The position numbers and the translations under genes are program-made. Below are positions 21,883-32,333 of a stretch of 64,000 nucleotides of DNA, in pieces; within the stretch, counting starts at the first letter, position 1, and every line of letters begins with the position of its first letter. Source of the stretch: Diphasiastrum complanatum (taxonomy: Eukaryota; Streptophyta; Lycopodiopsida; Lycopodiales; Lycopodiaceae); contig CM055107.1 of NCBI GenBank assembly GCA_029204225.1, forward strand, positions 12,184,627 through 12,248,626. The letters run 5' to 3'. The notes beneath the pieces are model-generated. The model did no database searches. It was not told the origin of the DNA and saw nothing but the letters and a program-made list of their open reading frames with translations.

Positions 21883-22624
21883 TGTTGGAGGGTTTGCGTA
21901 TCCCAAGGCAACCCTAACTCTAGTTAATAAGTGAGAGGGATTTGGCACCCTGCGTGTGTAAGTCCAACCCAATGATCACATAGTTATTTGATTAATTAGA
22001 ATGTTAATAAAAGGACTTTAGGCCTTTTTGTGAGACTTTTAATGTCGCAGGGCCTAAATGTCAAGTTAGTGAATAAAGTTGGGTTTCCCTCCAGTTTTGA
22101 TGGTTCCCACACTTTTTTAAATTTGAATAAAAAGAGGGGCAAGACTGGACCAATAGGATTCAGAGGCCAGGGTCCTCCTCTCTACTATAAAAAGGGACCA
22201 ACTCGAGTTGTTCCTCATTTCAATAAAGCATATTGGTTTTCTTTAAAAATGGATTGATGAATGTCCTTGATCTTCCTCTCTTCTCCTCCATTTCTCATGC
22301 TTTCTTTGGATTTTGCTAATTGTTGGATTTGATCATTATTGGGATTGCTATTTCTTATGCTTTTTGTGAGAGAGAAAGGGAGAGAGAGAAGAGTAAGTTT
22401 TTATCATTGTTGTGGATTTAGGGTTAATGGAAGTAGGGTTAATGGATGTAGTGTTAATGCTTAGTGTTAATGGATGTTAGTGTTAGATCCTCCATTCATG
22501 TTGAAATCTGAACTATACTATCGCTCTCATGGGAACGAACTTACGCGTGACAACTAACTCCGACTCTTTGATGCTAGATTGACTAGATCTTGGATTCAGG
22601 TTAGGCAAGGAAAAACCCACTACA
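21883..22624 (+). repeat. Alpha-2 5' LTR
   Basis: 742 bp, TGTTGGAGGG...CCCACTACA, followed by the primer site. It has a CCAAT box, a TATA box, a GAGAGA run (about 22371-22391) and GTTAATGGAWGTAG-type short direct repeats (22421-22490). Confidence 0.9.
22149..22196 (+). promoter_or_regulatory. CCAAT and TATA promoter module of alpha LTR
   Basis: ACCAATAGGATT (from 22149) is followed about 30 bases on by TATAAAAAGG (22186-22195). The module is repeated in the 3' LTR (about 30190-30236). It closely resembles the gamma LTR module at 3820-3863. Confidence 0.6.
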
Positions 22625-22628
22625 ATTT

Positions 22629-22646
22629 TGGCACCGTTGCCGGGGA
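22629..22646 (+). promoter_or_regulatory. Primer binding site, tRNA-Asp type
   Basis: TGGCACCGTTGCCGGGGA lies four bases after the LTR. It matches the tRNA-Asp-type site TGGCGCCGTTGCCGGGGA, used by Athila-like elements, with one change. Confidence 0.75.
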
Positions 22647-23584
22647 GCTACGCCAATTTTTCAGTTTGCAGCATGTTTTGGTTGATGGTTAGCTTGCATT
22701 AGGCATCTTGTCATGGCATGAATAGTGCTAAAACTGCATTATAGGGTTAGTTTGGGATTGATTTTGCTAGATTTGAGAGGATTTGCTTGTTTGAAATCTA
22801 ATCTGATTATTAAATAGAGAAAGCTATTCAGATCACCAATCTTAAGATGCATTTGGATCTGAGATATCAGAAAAAATGACAAAAATTGGTCAAACCTGTC
22901 AAATTTGGTCAAAAAGAGACAAAAAGCGTCATCAGAGCCCAAAAATTTTTACCCTCTTTCAGGAAACCTTCGTTGAGTTGCAGACACCTTCGGTTTTGTT
23001 TATAGAACCTTCAGTTTGAAGGGCAAAGATTAATTCCCAGCAGATTTCTAGAAACATCAGACAAACCACCAAAAAATACCAAAAATTATCAAAACCCTAA
23101 AAAAATGCAGAAAAAGAACCTTTGCCCAATTCACTGTGCTTAGATGTGATTCAGATCTATCTACTGCCAGGTCGGCGAAGAATAATACCAAAAATAAAAA
23201 GGTTTTCAGAGGATCAGTTGTCATATTGTTATATTTTTGCCAAAAAAAAGTCACTTTTTTGCAAAATTACCAGTATTACTCTTGATTCTTTGCCAGAACC
23301 TTCGCCGAGTTTTCAGAATATTCTATTTATATAAAAATACTATTTCTGAGTTCGGCAAAGATCTATCTTGATCAGATCACAAAAAATCTTGATTTTCACC
23401 CTCGCTAGATCACAAAAACTGTATTTTCTTGTGTCAAAAACTTTCGTCCGGTTTTTCAAAATCTGTGTCAGATCTTCCAGCAAAGAAGTTGGCGAAGGTT
23501 ATTCACCAAGAAATTGCCAGAAAAGTGTTCAGAGAGTTTTTATCCCATAATAACATTGTTGAACCTTTGCCGAGACAGGCGAAG
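22647..23584 (+). other. Alpha-2 5' leader with hairpin cassettes
   Basis: No gag is recognisable here. Motifs of the AACCTTCGCCGA type and its inverse recur from 22970 to 23580. Two inverted pairs stand out. CCTTCGCCGA (23299-23308) pairs with TCGGCAAAG (23352-23360) across a 43-nt loop. AACTTTCGTC (23439-23448) pairs with GGCGAAGGTT (23491-23500) across 42 nt, using two G-U pairs. A last motif pair directly abuts the RT start (AACCTTTGCCGAG...GGCGAAG, 23562-23585). Confidence 0.6.
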
Positions 23585-26147
23585 TTCTATCGCTGTAATC
23601 CTAATGTGGCAGATCTGATAAAGAAAGAACTTCAGAGATTGCTTGACGCCGATTTCATTTATGAGATCAAGCATACCGAATGGATTTCACCAATTGTCAT
23701 TGTTCCTAAGAAAAATGGGAAATTGCGAATCTGTGTGAATCTCAAAGCATTGAATAAAGTGACACGGAAGGATCACTTTCCGTTACCTTTTACTGAAAGC
23801 ATTTTGGATCGCCTTGCTAGAGCGGAAGCTTATAGTTTCCTGGATGGATGTACTGGTTACAAACCAGGTTAAGATTGCACCTGCCGATCGCCACAAAACT
23901 GCTTTTGCAATAGAATGGGGCACCTATGCTTACAAAGTAATGTCATTTGGACTCTGTAATGCACCAAGTTCATTCCAAAGAGTAATGCAATTTGCCTTTA
24001 AAGATTATCTGCAGAAATTCTTTGAAATTTACTTGGACGACTTGGGAGTTCATAGTACAGATACAGACCACCTGGATCGATTGAAGAAAGTCTTTGAAAG
24101 ATGCCGCAAATATCAGATTTTTTTAAATCCAGAAAAATGCCAGATATGGGTTTCTCACGGAGTGGTGCTTGGACATGTGATATCAAGACATGGTATTGCC
24201 ACCGATTATTCTAAGATCAAAGTTATTGTGGAATTGCCACCGCTAGCAACTATTCGAAGAGTTTATGTGTTTATGGGTCATGCGAACTACTATCGAATTT
24301 TTATTATCTTCTTTGCGGATTTAGCACGACCTATATACAAACTAACTATTGTTCCTATTTGGACAGTAGAGGCGTTAGAAGCCTTTAGAAATTTAAAAAA
24401 AGCATTATCTTCAACACCAATATTGCGTTCTCCAGATTGGACATTAGAATTTCATGTTCATACAGATCTCAAAATACGCCATTGGATCAGTTTTGACGCA
24501 GCCAGGTGACTATAAGAAGGATTATCCTATACGATTTGCAAGCAGACAATTTACAGATCCAGAGAATAATTATTCAACAACAGAATGTGAAGCGCTAGCC
24601 ATGATTTTTTCTATTCGGAAATTTCATCACTATCTCATGGAAACGCACTTTGTATTTTATACGGATCATCAACCGTTACTTTACTTGGTAAATAAGACGT
24701 GTAATACTGGACGTATTGCAAGATGGTTATTATTATTGACTAAATTTGACTATCGAATTGTGGTCAGAAAGGGGAAGCAACATTATCTAGCCGATCATGT
24801 TTCACGAACTGAATCTGCACGAGTTAATACTGAAGTGGATGATGAACTGCCAGATGCTGCGTTGTTCTATGTTGAAGCAGTACATGAGTGGGCGGCAGAT
24901 ATTGTTGAGTACCTGATGCTAGGACAATCGAATGACTCTTTGATAAAAGTACAGAAAAGACAATTGATTCATAAGGCTCAACCTTATCAATTAATTGCAG
25001 GACAATTGTATCGTCGTGGATCATATAATATTTTACGAATATGTGTTTTACCTCATGAAGTACCAGATCTAATTATGTTTTCACATGATGGCATGGGTGG
25101 AGGACACTTCTCTACTGTTCGCAAAGTTTTGCAATCTGGTTGTTGGTGGCCTACGCTTCATAAGGACACATAAAATTTTATTCAGACATGTGATGTCTGC
25201 CAGCGAGCACGACGGCCTACTCGACAGATTATGAACCCTTACATCTGGTTTTATCGCAAGCACCGTTTGAAAAATGGGGACTGGATTATGTTGGTCCTAT
25301 TCATCCCGCTGCTCAAGGATCTCAGGCCCGATACATTATCGTCGCAACTGATTATATGACCAAGTGGGTTGAAGCCAAAGCTGTCAAAGTGGCTGATGCG
25401 AAATCTACGGCCAAGTTTCTATATGAAAATATTATAATCAAATTCGGATGTCCGATCGAAATTGTCAGTGATGGGGGTACACACTTTGTTAACCAAGCAA
25501 TAAAGTGTTTACTGGAAGATTTTTTTGTTATACACAGATTTAGTACTCCCTATTATCCCAGAGGGAATGGCCAAGCTGAATCTTCCAATAAGATTCTCTG
25601 CACCATTATGACAAAGACAGTTGAAGCAAGTCGCTCTGATTGGGAACATAAACTGTATGCAGCATGATGGGCATTCAGAACCGCTTACAAAAATAGTACA
25701 AATCAAACACCTTTTCAACTGGTTTATGGTCAAGATGTTGTTATGCCAATTGAATTTTTAATCCCATCTTTACGCATAGCAACAACGGAACGATTAAATG
25801 ATGATCAATCTTTACAACTTCGTCATGAAGCGTTGCACAAATTATGTGAAACCCGATTGATGGCAGTTCATGCCTTAGCAGGAGAGAAAGCCCGCCGCAA
25901 GGCATGGCACGATCGGCGATTGCACAAGAAAGATCTGGAAGCAGGAGATCTTGCATTGATGTACAAAACCAAGCTGATCAAGGGTAAGTTGAAGTTTACT
26001 GGGGAAGGCCCATCTAAAGTGAAGGAAATCTTGAACTATGGCGAAATAATTCTTGAGCACTTGGATGGAAAATGATTTGATACTCTGGTAAATGACAGCC
26101 GATTACGCAAGTTTCGGCAGCCTGCTTCGCTAGTTCAGCAAGCCTAA
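23585..26147 (+). pseudogene. Alpha-2 RT, RNase H and integrase, broken
   Basis: RT starts with KFYRCNPNVADLIKKELQ and includes LRICVNLKALNKVTRKDHFP, FGLCNAPSSFQRVM and YLDDLGVHS. An extra A near 23863 and a 2-base loss near 24466 shift the frame. RNase H keeps its acidic residues in TTECEALAM and FYTDHQPLLYL, though the first Asp lies at the frameshift. The H2C2 region ends at a stop at 25171-25173. Integrase has LDYVGPIHPAAQGSQ, IVSDGGTHFVN and NGQAESSNK, then a GEGPSKVKEI block near the C-terminus. It ends at TAA 26145-26147 with no chromodomain. Non-functional as it stands, but the domain order is complete. Confidence 0.8.
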
Positions 26148-26947
26148 TCTCAATATATTTTTTCATTTTATTTGTTTTCAATTTTTTATTTTCAGTATTT
26201 AATTTGCTGACCTTTTTTTTTGTAAAAAGACAGTTAAAAAAATAAAATAAAAATAAGGAAAGACTGATGAGCAAAAGTCAGGCAGTCATTAGCATAAGAA
26301 AAAGGAAGCACAATATTTTTATGGAAAATGACGTAGGAAACCTCTGTTTTGGACAGATTTGGCCAATATAGTATTAGAAACCTTTGCTGAGCTGTCAGAC
26401 TGTACATCCACCCTTGATTTATCTAAATTGAGGTGGGCAAAGGTTTCTGACAAGAGAAAATTTAATTTTTGAGTCAGGCGAATGTTGAGTGATATGCCAT
26501 TTTGGGAACCTTCACCGAGCATCATATCGTCATTATGAACCTTCGCCGACCTGCTAGATGATCTTAAAATGACAAAATTAGGTTGTCCATAGGTTCAGAT
26601 TGTGAAAAAATGCATTTATGACAGTACTTGGACAAAGGTTCATCCTTTGCCAGTCATGAAAAACGCTCGTTTGATAGGTTCAGATACCTAGAAACCTTCG
26701 TCGAGATTTTTATAGCCTATTTTTATAGTACTGTACGTGCCTGCAAATTTTTGTTCAGAACTGATCAGCCCAACTACTATTCAGTGTAATGGATCCACCA
26801 AATTCACCTATAAGTTGGCTGAATTCGATTCAGTCCTCACTTGTGCTAGCGAAGCTCTTGCGAATTTTTCTTGCAACCAAAGCCTTCCAAATTTCTTGCA
26901 TTGCCTTTTGATACACTCTCACGCGGTTATAATCCTTTCTGGTCATC
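26148..26947 (+). other. Alpha-2 spacer between integrase and aORF, with hairpin cassette
   Basis: The layout is the same as in alpha-1. The perfect 12-bp inverted pair is AGAAACCTTTGC (26376-26387) and GCAAAGGTTTCT (26437-26448) with a 49-nt loop. Alpha-1 and alpha-3 have TTCGC and GCGAA in the same arms, so both arms changed together. Further motif copies lie at about 26507-26710. Confidence 0.6.
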
Positions 26948-29877
26948 ATGTCGTCTACTAATACTTCCCAGTCTCTGTGCTATACTATCCATCGTGATAT
27001 CCCATCTGCAACGGACATCATGATTCTTCCTAGCACAAGCATGGTCACTCAGTGGATGACCCTTGCGGAGCCTCTACTTACTCCAATGGGTATTCATGAG
27101 AGAGCCTTTTCGGGACGCATCAATATGGAATTCATCATTCTTGCCTTCAGTACGTGGAAGGAAGAGAAATCCAAGTTTTATATCACCTTCCAAGGAGCCA
27201 CACACAAGGTGCACGTCACTTAGGCCGCACTTGCAGCTATAGGAATCTCATCCGGTACGCAAGCCTCACCCAATCACAAGCACGCCAAATAGGCCATCAA
27301 GCCATACATCGACCTCACCAATGATCTGCATTGGACTAATGATGGCTACCTTCTGGAAGCCATCACTGAGCCTTCCATCCACACCGTTGTCCAGTTGTTG
27401 AATCATTTTTTGATGGTTGGCAACCTCAGGAAAGACCGCATCACATGTCAAATCCTTCACAGGATAGTGGAGTCCCACATAAAGTTGGCCAAAGCCCCTC
27501 TTGAACTATATAACTGGAAGACTATTTCTGGTGAGCTCAAGCGAGCTATTAAGGCCAATACAAAGCAACAGTTCACCGCTGGCTCTCTATTGTCCCTCTT
27601 AGCCACTTCTCACTTAGAAAACAGAATCCATGGCTTCCACCTGGAATCTGTGCTTCCGGTTTACGAAGAAACACCGGCCAAGTCATCTCACCAGGCCTCA
27701 AGTTCTCATAGTCGTCGTCATCCACGCAACGAGATCGTAATTCTTGACTCTCTTTCTGCGTCACGATGACGTACTAGGCATACCTCGTCAACTGTGCTTC
27801 CACCCCATGCTGCTGTTCGCACTGAACTTCTCATTCCCCTCGCCTCTGATGCTTCCCTCGCCTCTGCTCCCATACAAGGATAGTCTATGACCATTGGGCC
27901 TACCATTCACATCACAGCTGCCCAGGCCGCTCACCCCCGCACACCAAAGCAACCTCACCCAACACACAGTTGTTCATGGATATGTTTGATGATTTCGACC
28001 CCCTTGGGGCCACCGAAATCTTTGAAATGCCCCAGAGTCTAGCCCCCTCTGAGCCCCAATCCCCTGGAAGAGGATTCGGACGTATCCATGAAGCTACTAT
28101 TGGTGTCGAAGATGCCAGTCAGCAACCAACCACACAGGGTAGCCCAGCCACACTTCGGGTCGACACAGTTGTAAAGTCACCGAAGTAGTTCGACGCCATG
28201 GTGCCTGAAGGGTTTGAAGGCGAGGATATTTTTGAAGAAGAAGAGACCTTGGCACCTATTCCACGCCTACCAAGGACAGTACCATTAGGGTCTCCTGCTG
28301 TTGTCACCTCCACGACTGTCGATTCTGGTGATGCTCTCGGGTTAGTTTCAAGCCTTGGGCAAGTGATCCAGTCTATGCTGGATAAGAAGAAGGAAATGGA
28401 GCAGAGGATCTCTCATTTAGGATCTGAAAACACTCTGATCAGCCAAAAAATTGTCCAGCTGGATTGAGAGGTGAAGATAGCCAAACAACATGAAGAAAAG
28501 ACTGAAAGCGAAAAGTCATTGGCCCAGCAACAAGCTGATCGCTTGGAAACCTACATCAGCTCCCTGCAAAATCCCCTGACAACCCCACACGATCAGGTAG
28601 ATAAGGCAGTGCAAGATGCCAAGCAACAGGTGCAACTGTTGAAGGGGCAATTACAAATGGCTGAACAAGATCACACACGGCTTCAAGGTGAATTGGATGC
28701 GACCACCCTTGAGCGTGATGCATATCTGCAAACACAAATACCCGATCATCCGGTCACACCGATGGAGATTGCATATTTGTTCAAGAAAGTGGAAACATAC
28801 AAAGTGGCCCTCCAGGGATTCCGAGGCCGCTTTAATAGGTTCAAAGGAGCAGCTTCAACCGAGTTAGCAAAGGCAAAAGAGATCATCAATGCCTATGAAA
28901 AAGCCGTTGCTCAAGTGTTGGAAGCTGGACCACAAATCCCCGTCCCGGTCATGCCGCAATTCTCCCCTTTGCGCCAAGAAGTTGTACAGATGGGTACAGG
29001 GGTTGATTCGAGCATGGACCAGGGGGGAGCTCCAAATCTAGCAGATCAACTGCCAACTATACCGACAATACAAGCGGGTCCATCCTCATCAAGGACAAGC
29101 CATTTATTCAGAAGGCCCATCAAGCGTCGAGGACCAGATCCAGACCTTCTTAAGCAGCATCCACATGAGTCCTCGCATGGTGGATGGGTTCTCAAATTTA
29201 AGACCTCCGAGATCGAGGCCGGCAAAGAATTGGACAAAATACCTGCACTGGGAGAGGAGCCGACATGGAGAATCTCGGTTTTTGAAAAAACTTTGGAATC
29301 AATTAGGAGTTACGTCGCCAGCCCTCGCCAGTTGTGGGTAGATCCTTGTTACGTGCCAATGCCGCGAAGACAAAAATGAAAAGATTTGGGATTGGCTATG
29401 GATAAAATCACCATCCATACGTCCAATTGGCCAATCATCCACCAGCCTTACAGCTGGAATATTTCAGTGGATTTCCACCGGGCCTTACAAGCATATCAGA
29501 GAGAGTACGTCCACTCTTCGGATCCAACGGTGCGACAATCGGCAATGTTTGCAAAAGATCTAACTCTGTTGGCATCAGTGGCAACCAAATGGGACGATTG
29601 CCTTCCTACTCTGGCATTTGATCCAAATAAGTTGATGGCCTCAAAACAAATCAAAGATCAGCTGCCGATTGCTCGACTGTATTTCTGTGCGGCTATGATG
29701 GGAGGCTCTTGGGAATCCCGCTTCACCTCATGGACAACTTCCAAGTGGATTGTCGGAGCCCACCGTTGTTTCTTGCCACATAATTTGGATTTTAATACTG
29801 CACGTCTTGAATTTATGGAGAAGGTGCAATATCATTTAATTAAGATTCGGCGCGAAGCCAATAAAAGTCCCCAATAA
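26948..29877 (+). pseudogene. Alpha-2 aORF (third ORF), full length but broken
   Basis: About 977 codons from ATG 26948 (MSSTNTSQSLCYT) to TAA 29875-29877. N-terminal region: MVTQWMTLAEPLLTPMGIHE, WKEEKSKFYITFQGATHKV, LHWTNDGYLLEAI and GNLRKDRITCQIL. A low-complexity S/P/T/E-rich part follows (27670-28350). A long coiled coil spans 28370-28910. The C-terminal region (29150-29877) has ESSHGGWVLKFKTSEIEAGK, TWRISVFEKTLESIRSYV, TSNWPIIHQPYSWN, SSDPTVRQSAMFAKDL and IARLYFCAAMMGGSW. In-frame stops include 27221, 27291, 27766, 28186, 28465 and 29377. It occupies the envelope-like position, but no signal peptide or membrane helix is visible. Function unknown. Confidence 0.65.
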
Positions 29878-29912
29878 CTACATATTTCAAGTGTCGTGGG
29901 ACCGCCACCAGT

Positions 29913-29927
29913 TTTGGTGGGGGATAC
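29913..29927 (+). promoter_or_regulatory. Alpha-2 polypurine tract
   Basis: A G-rich run, GGTGGGGGATAC, ends at the 3' LTR start (29928). It is the expected plus-strand primer position. Confidence 0.6.
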
Positions 29928-30685
29928 TGTTGGAGGGTTTGCGGATCCCAAGGCAATCCTAACCCTAGTTAATAAGTGAGAGGGATTTAGCACCCTGCGT
30001 GTGTAAGTCCAACCCAATGATCACATAGTTATTTGATTAATTAGAATGTAAAAGGACTTTAGGCCTTTTTGCGAGACTTTTAATATTGCAGGGCCTAAAT
30101 GTCAAGTTAGTGAATAAAGTTGGGTTTTCCTCCAATTTTGTTGATTCCCACACTTTTTTAAATTTGAATAAAAAGAGAGGCAAGACTGGACCAATAGGAT
30201 TCAGAGGCCAGGGTCCTCCTCTCTACTATAAAAAGGGACCAACTCGAGTTGTTCCTCATGTTCATTTCCTCATTTCAATAAAGCAGATTGGTTGTCTTTA
30301 GAAATGGATTGATGAATGCCCTTGCTCTTCCTCTCTTCTCCTCCATTTCTGATGCTTTCTTTGGATTTTTCTAATTGTCGGATTTGATCATTATTGGGAT
30401 TGCTATTTCTTATGCTTTTTGTGAGAGAGAAAGGGAGAGAGAGAGAGAAGAGTAAGTTTTTACCATTGTTTTGGATTTAGGGTTAATGGAAGTAGGGTTA
30501 ATGGATGTAGTGTTAATGCTTAGTGTTAATAGATGTTAGTGTTAGATCCTCCATTCATGTTGAAATCTGAACTATATTATCGCTCTCATGGGAACGAACC
30601 TACGCATGACAACTAACTCCGACTCTTTGATGCTAGATTGACTAGATCTTGGATTCAGGTTAGGCAAGGAAAGAAACCCACTACA
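29928..30685 (+). repeat. Alpha-2 3' LTR
   Basis: 758 bp, TGTTGGAGGG...CCCACTACA. It pairs with 21883-22624, and small indels explain the 16-bp length difference. Confidence 0.9.
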
Positions 30686-31233
30686 AACTATACCTTGGAT
30701 GACGTGGTAATCATGATGCCACAAGCACAAAGAGAACTTGACCAAAATAAAAAACCAGTGGAACAAGTCTTCGAAGGACCTACGCGGACTCAACCCATGA
30801 ATCTAGTTGAGCCAGGCGAAGAAGAGAAGATCGTGCATGTGGGATAACAGTTGACACCCACTCAATTAAAAGACTATGTGCATTATTGGTGGAATACAAA
30901 GATTGTTTCACGTGGAACTACAAGGATCTGAAGGGTATACCACCAACAGTAGTCCAGCATACCATACCCTTGGTAGATGGAGCAGTCCCCAAGGTGAGCC
31001 AATTGTATCACTGCAATCCTAACTACACGGAATTGATTAAACAGAAGTTGCAGAAGTTACTAGGTGTCTATGTCATTAATAATATTGAGCACACAGAATG
31101 AGTATCAAGAATAGTCATAGTGCCCAGAAAGAATGGCAAAATGCAAATATGTGTGAACCTGAAAGCGTTAAATGCAGTTACCAAGAAGGATCATTTTCCC
31201 TTACCATTTACGGAAAGTGTTCTAGACAGAGTA
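30686..31233 (+). pseudogene. Gamma-2 protease-RT linker and RT N-terminus
   Basis: It starts with the AACTA duplication, then LDDVVIMMPQAQRELDQ, VEQVFEGPTRTQPMNLVEPG and a stop near 30844. RT begins with VVQHTIPLVDGAVPKVSQLY and NPNYTELIKQKLQKLL. It continues with KNGKMQICVNLKALNAVTKK and DHFPLPFTESVLDRV, where beta-2 interrupts. Another stop is at 31099-31101. Confidence 0.75.
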
Positions 31234-32320
31234 TGTTCACAGATTCCTTTAATCTGTAAACACGGTTTTCTGCTTCTTCTTATACTTCTGTAGTTACGGT
31301 TCTTTATGGTACTTCTTCTTATTAGAATAGTTACAAGCAAAAGTGTTACTCAGTTTTCAACATGTATTTCCCAGCCTGTCAATGGGAGACATGGTTTTGA
31401 TACTCAGCTACATGCATAACCAATCATGTAACCATCTATAGCTCAAGAAGATCAACGTTTTAGAATAGGGAGCAATCTTACCATTATCTACTGAATTAGA
31501 AACAATCAAAGACAAGATTAACCACTGGAACAAGAAACGAGATTCAAGAAACAAGAAACAAAATTCCTAGCGGCATTTAAATAATCTAAGAATCAAGAAA
31601 CACTCATTACTTGATGTTTAGATTACTCAAGAACAATCAAGAATTGGGTTGCAAGGGAGTATGCAAGATCTATACCACAAACCAGCCTGTCTAGTTTACT
31701 TGAATGCTGATTACTACTTCATTCCGCAAACAAGATCTGAATCCTAATCCACAACTAAGCAAGAAACAAGAAACAAGAACCTAGTTAATCCACAATGCAA
31801 AGGAATCAAGCATGCTCATAGAAATCTCACTCAAAAACATTGCCATGAACAAGGAGCTTAGCTATCATCAAGAACTCGTGGAGGATCCTCTTTATTAGCT
31901 CAAGAGAACTTGACAATACATTCAAAAGCTCCCTCACAAAAGAGGGGGGGGCCTTAAATAAGCAAGAAGGCTGCCCATGTGGAGCCCAAGTGGCAATTCC
32001 ACCAAATTAAAAATTACATGTGGAATTTGCCCTTTCACTAAAGGTCACCATCAAAAGGTGGCTCACTCTTACTAATTTAAGGAGGGTCTACATCTATTTA
32101 CAATGCCTGAAAAATATTACTAGCTCCTACATGGTCATTCTTTCTTTGGGATACACCATGTAGGCTCACATAGATAACTCACTGTCTTCCTAGCTAGTAC
32201 TTCCTCGGCTCTCAGCTTCTTCTGCTCTCCTCCTTCTGAGACCTCCTCGGTCATGGGTGAGAGATAACTTGTGTCTTCAGCTTGGCTCGGCATCTAAGGA
32301 TTCTTCGGGATCTGCTATCA
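31234..32320 (-). repeat. Beta-2 3' LTR
   Basis: 1087 bp. On the element strand it starts TGATAGCAGATCC and ends GTGAACA. A TATTTAAGG-type TATA lies near 31955 on the minus strand, and AAGAAACAAG-type microsatellites near 31510-31560 and 31740-31790. Confidence 0.85.
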
Positions 32321-32333
32321 TTATCCACCCCTA
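32321..32333 (-). promoter_or_regulatory. Beta-2 polypurine tract
   Basis: The minus strand reads TAGGGGTGGATAA immediately before the 3' LTR. The aORF stop codon TAG overlaps its first bases. Confidence 0.6.

Larger units (their letters stand above)
21883..30685 (+). mobile_element. Alpha-2, full-length Ty3/gypsy element lacking gag and protease
   Basis: LTRs are at 21883-22624 and 29928-30685, with an exact 5-bp duplication AACTA (21878-21882 and 30686-30690). Removing the element and one AACTA restores gamma-2 sequence exactly as read in gamma-3 (TTCAAGAAYTATA...GACGACGTGG). The internal order is primer site, repeat-rich leader, RT, RNase H, integrase, spacer, aORF, polypurine tract. No gag or protease coding is seen between leader and RT. 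The LTRs differ at a few percent of sites by eye. Confidence 0.9.

Noticed and set aside
26948-29877. aORF as an envelope gene
   Set aside because: Position fits, but no signal peptide, hydrophobic anchor, or furin-like site can be seen in any copy; kept as unknown.
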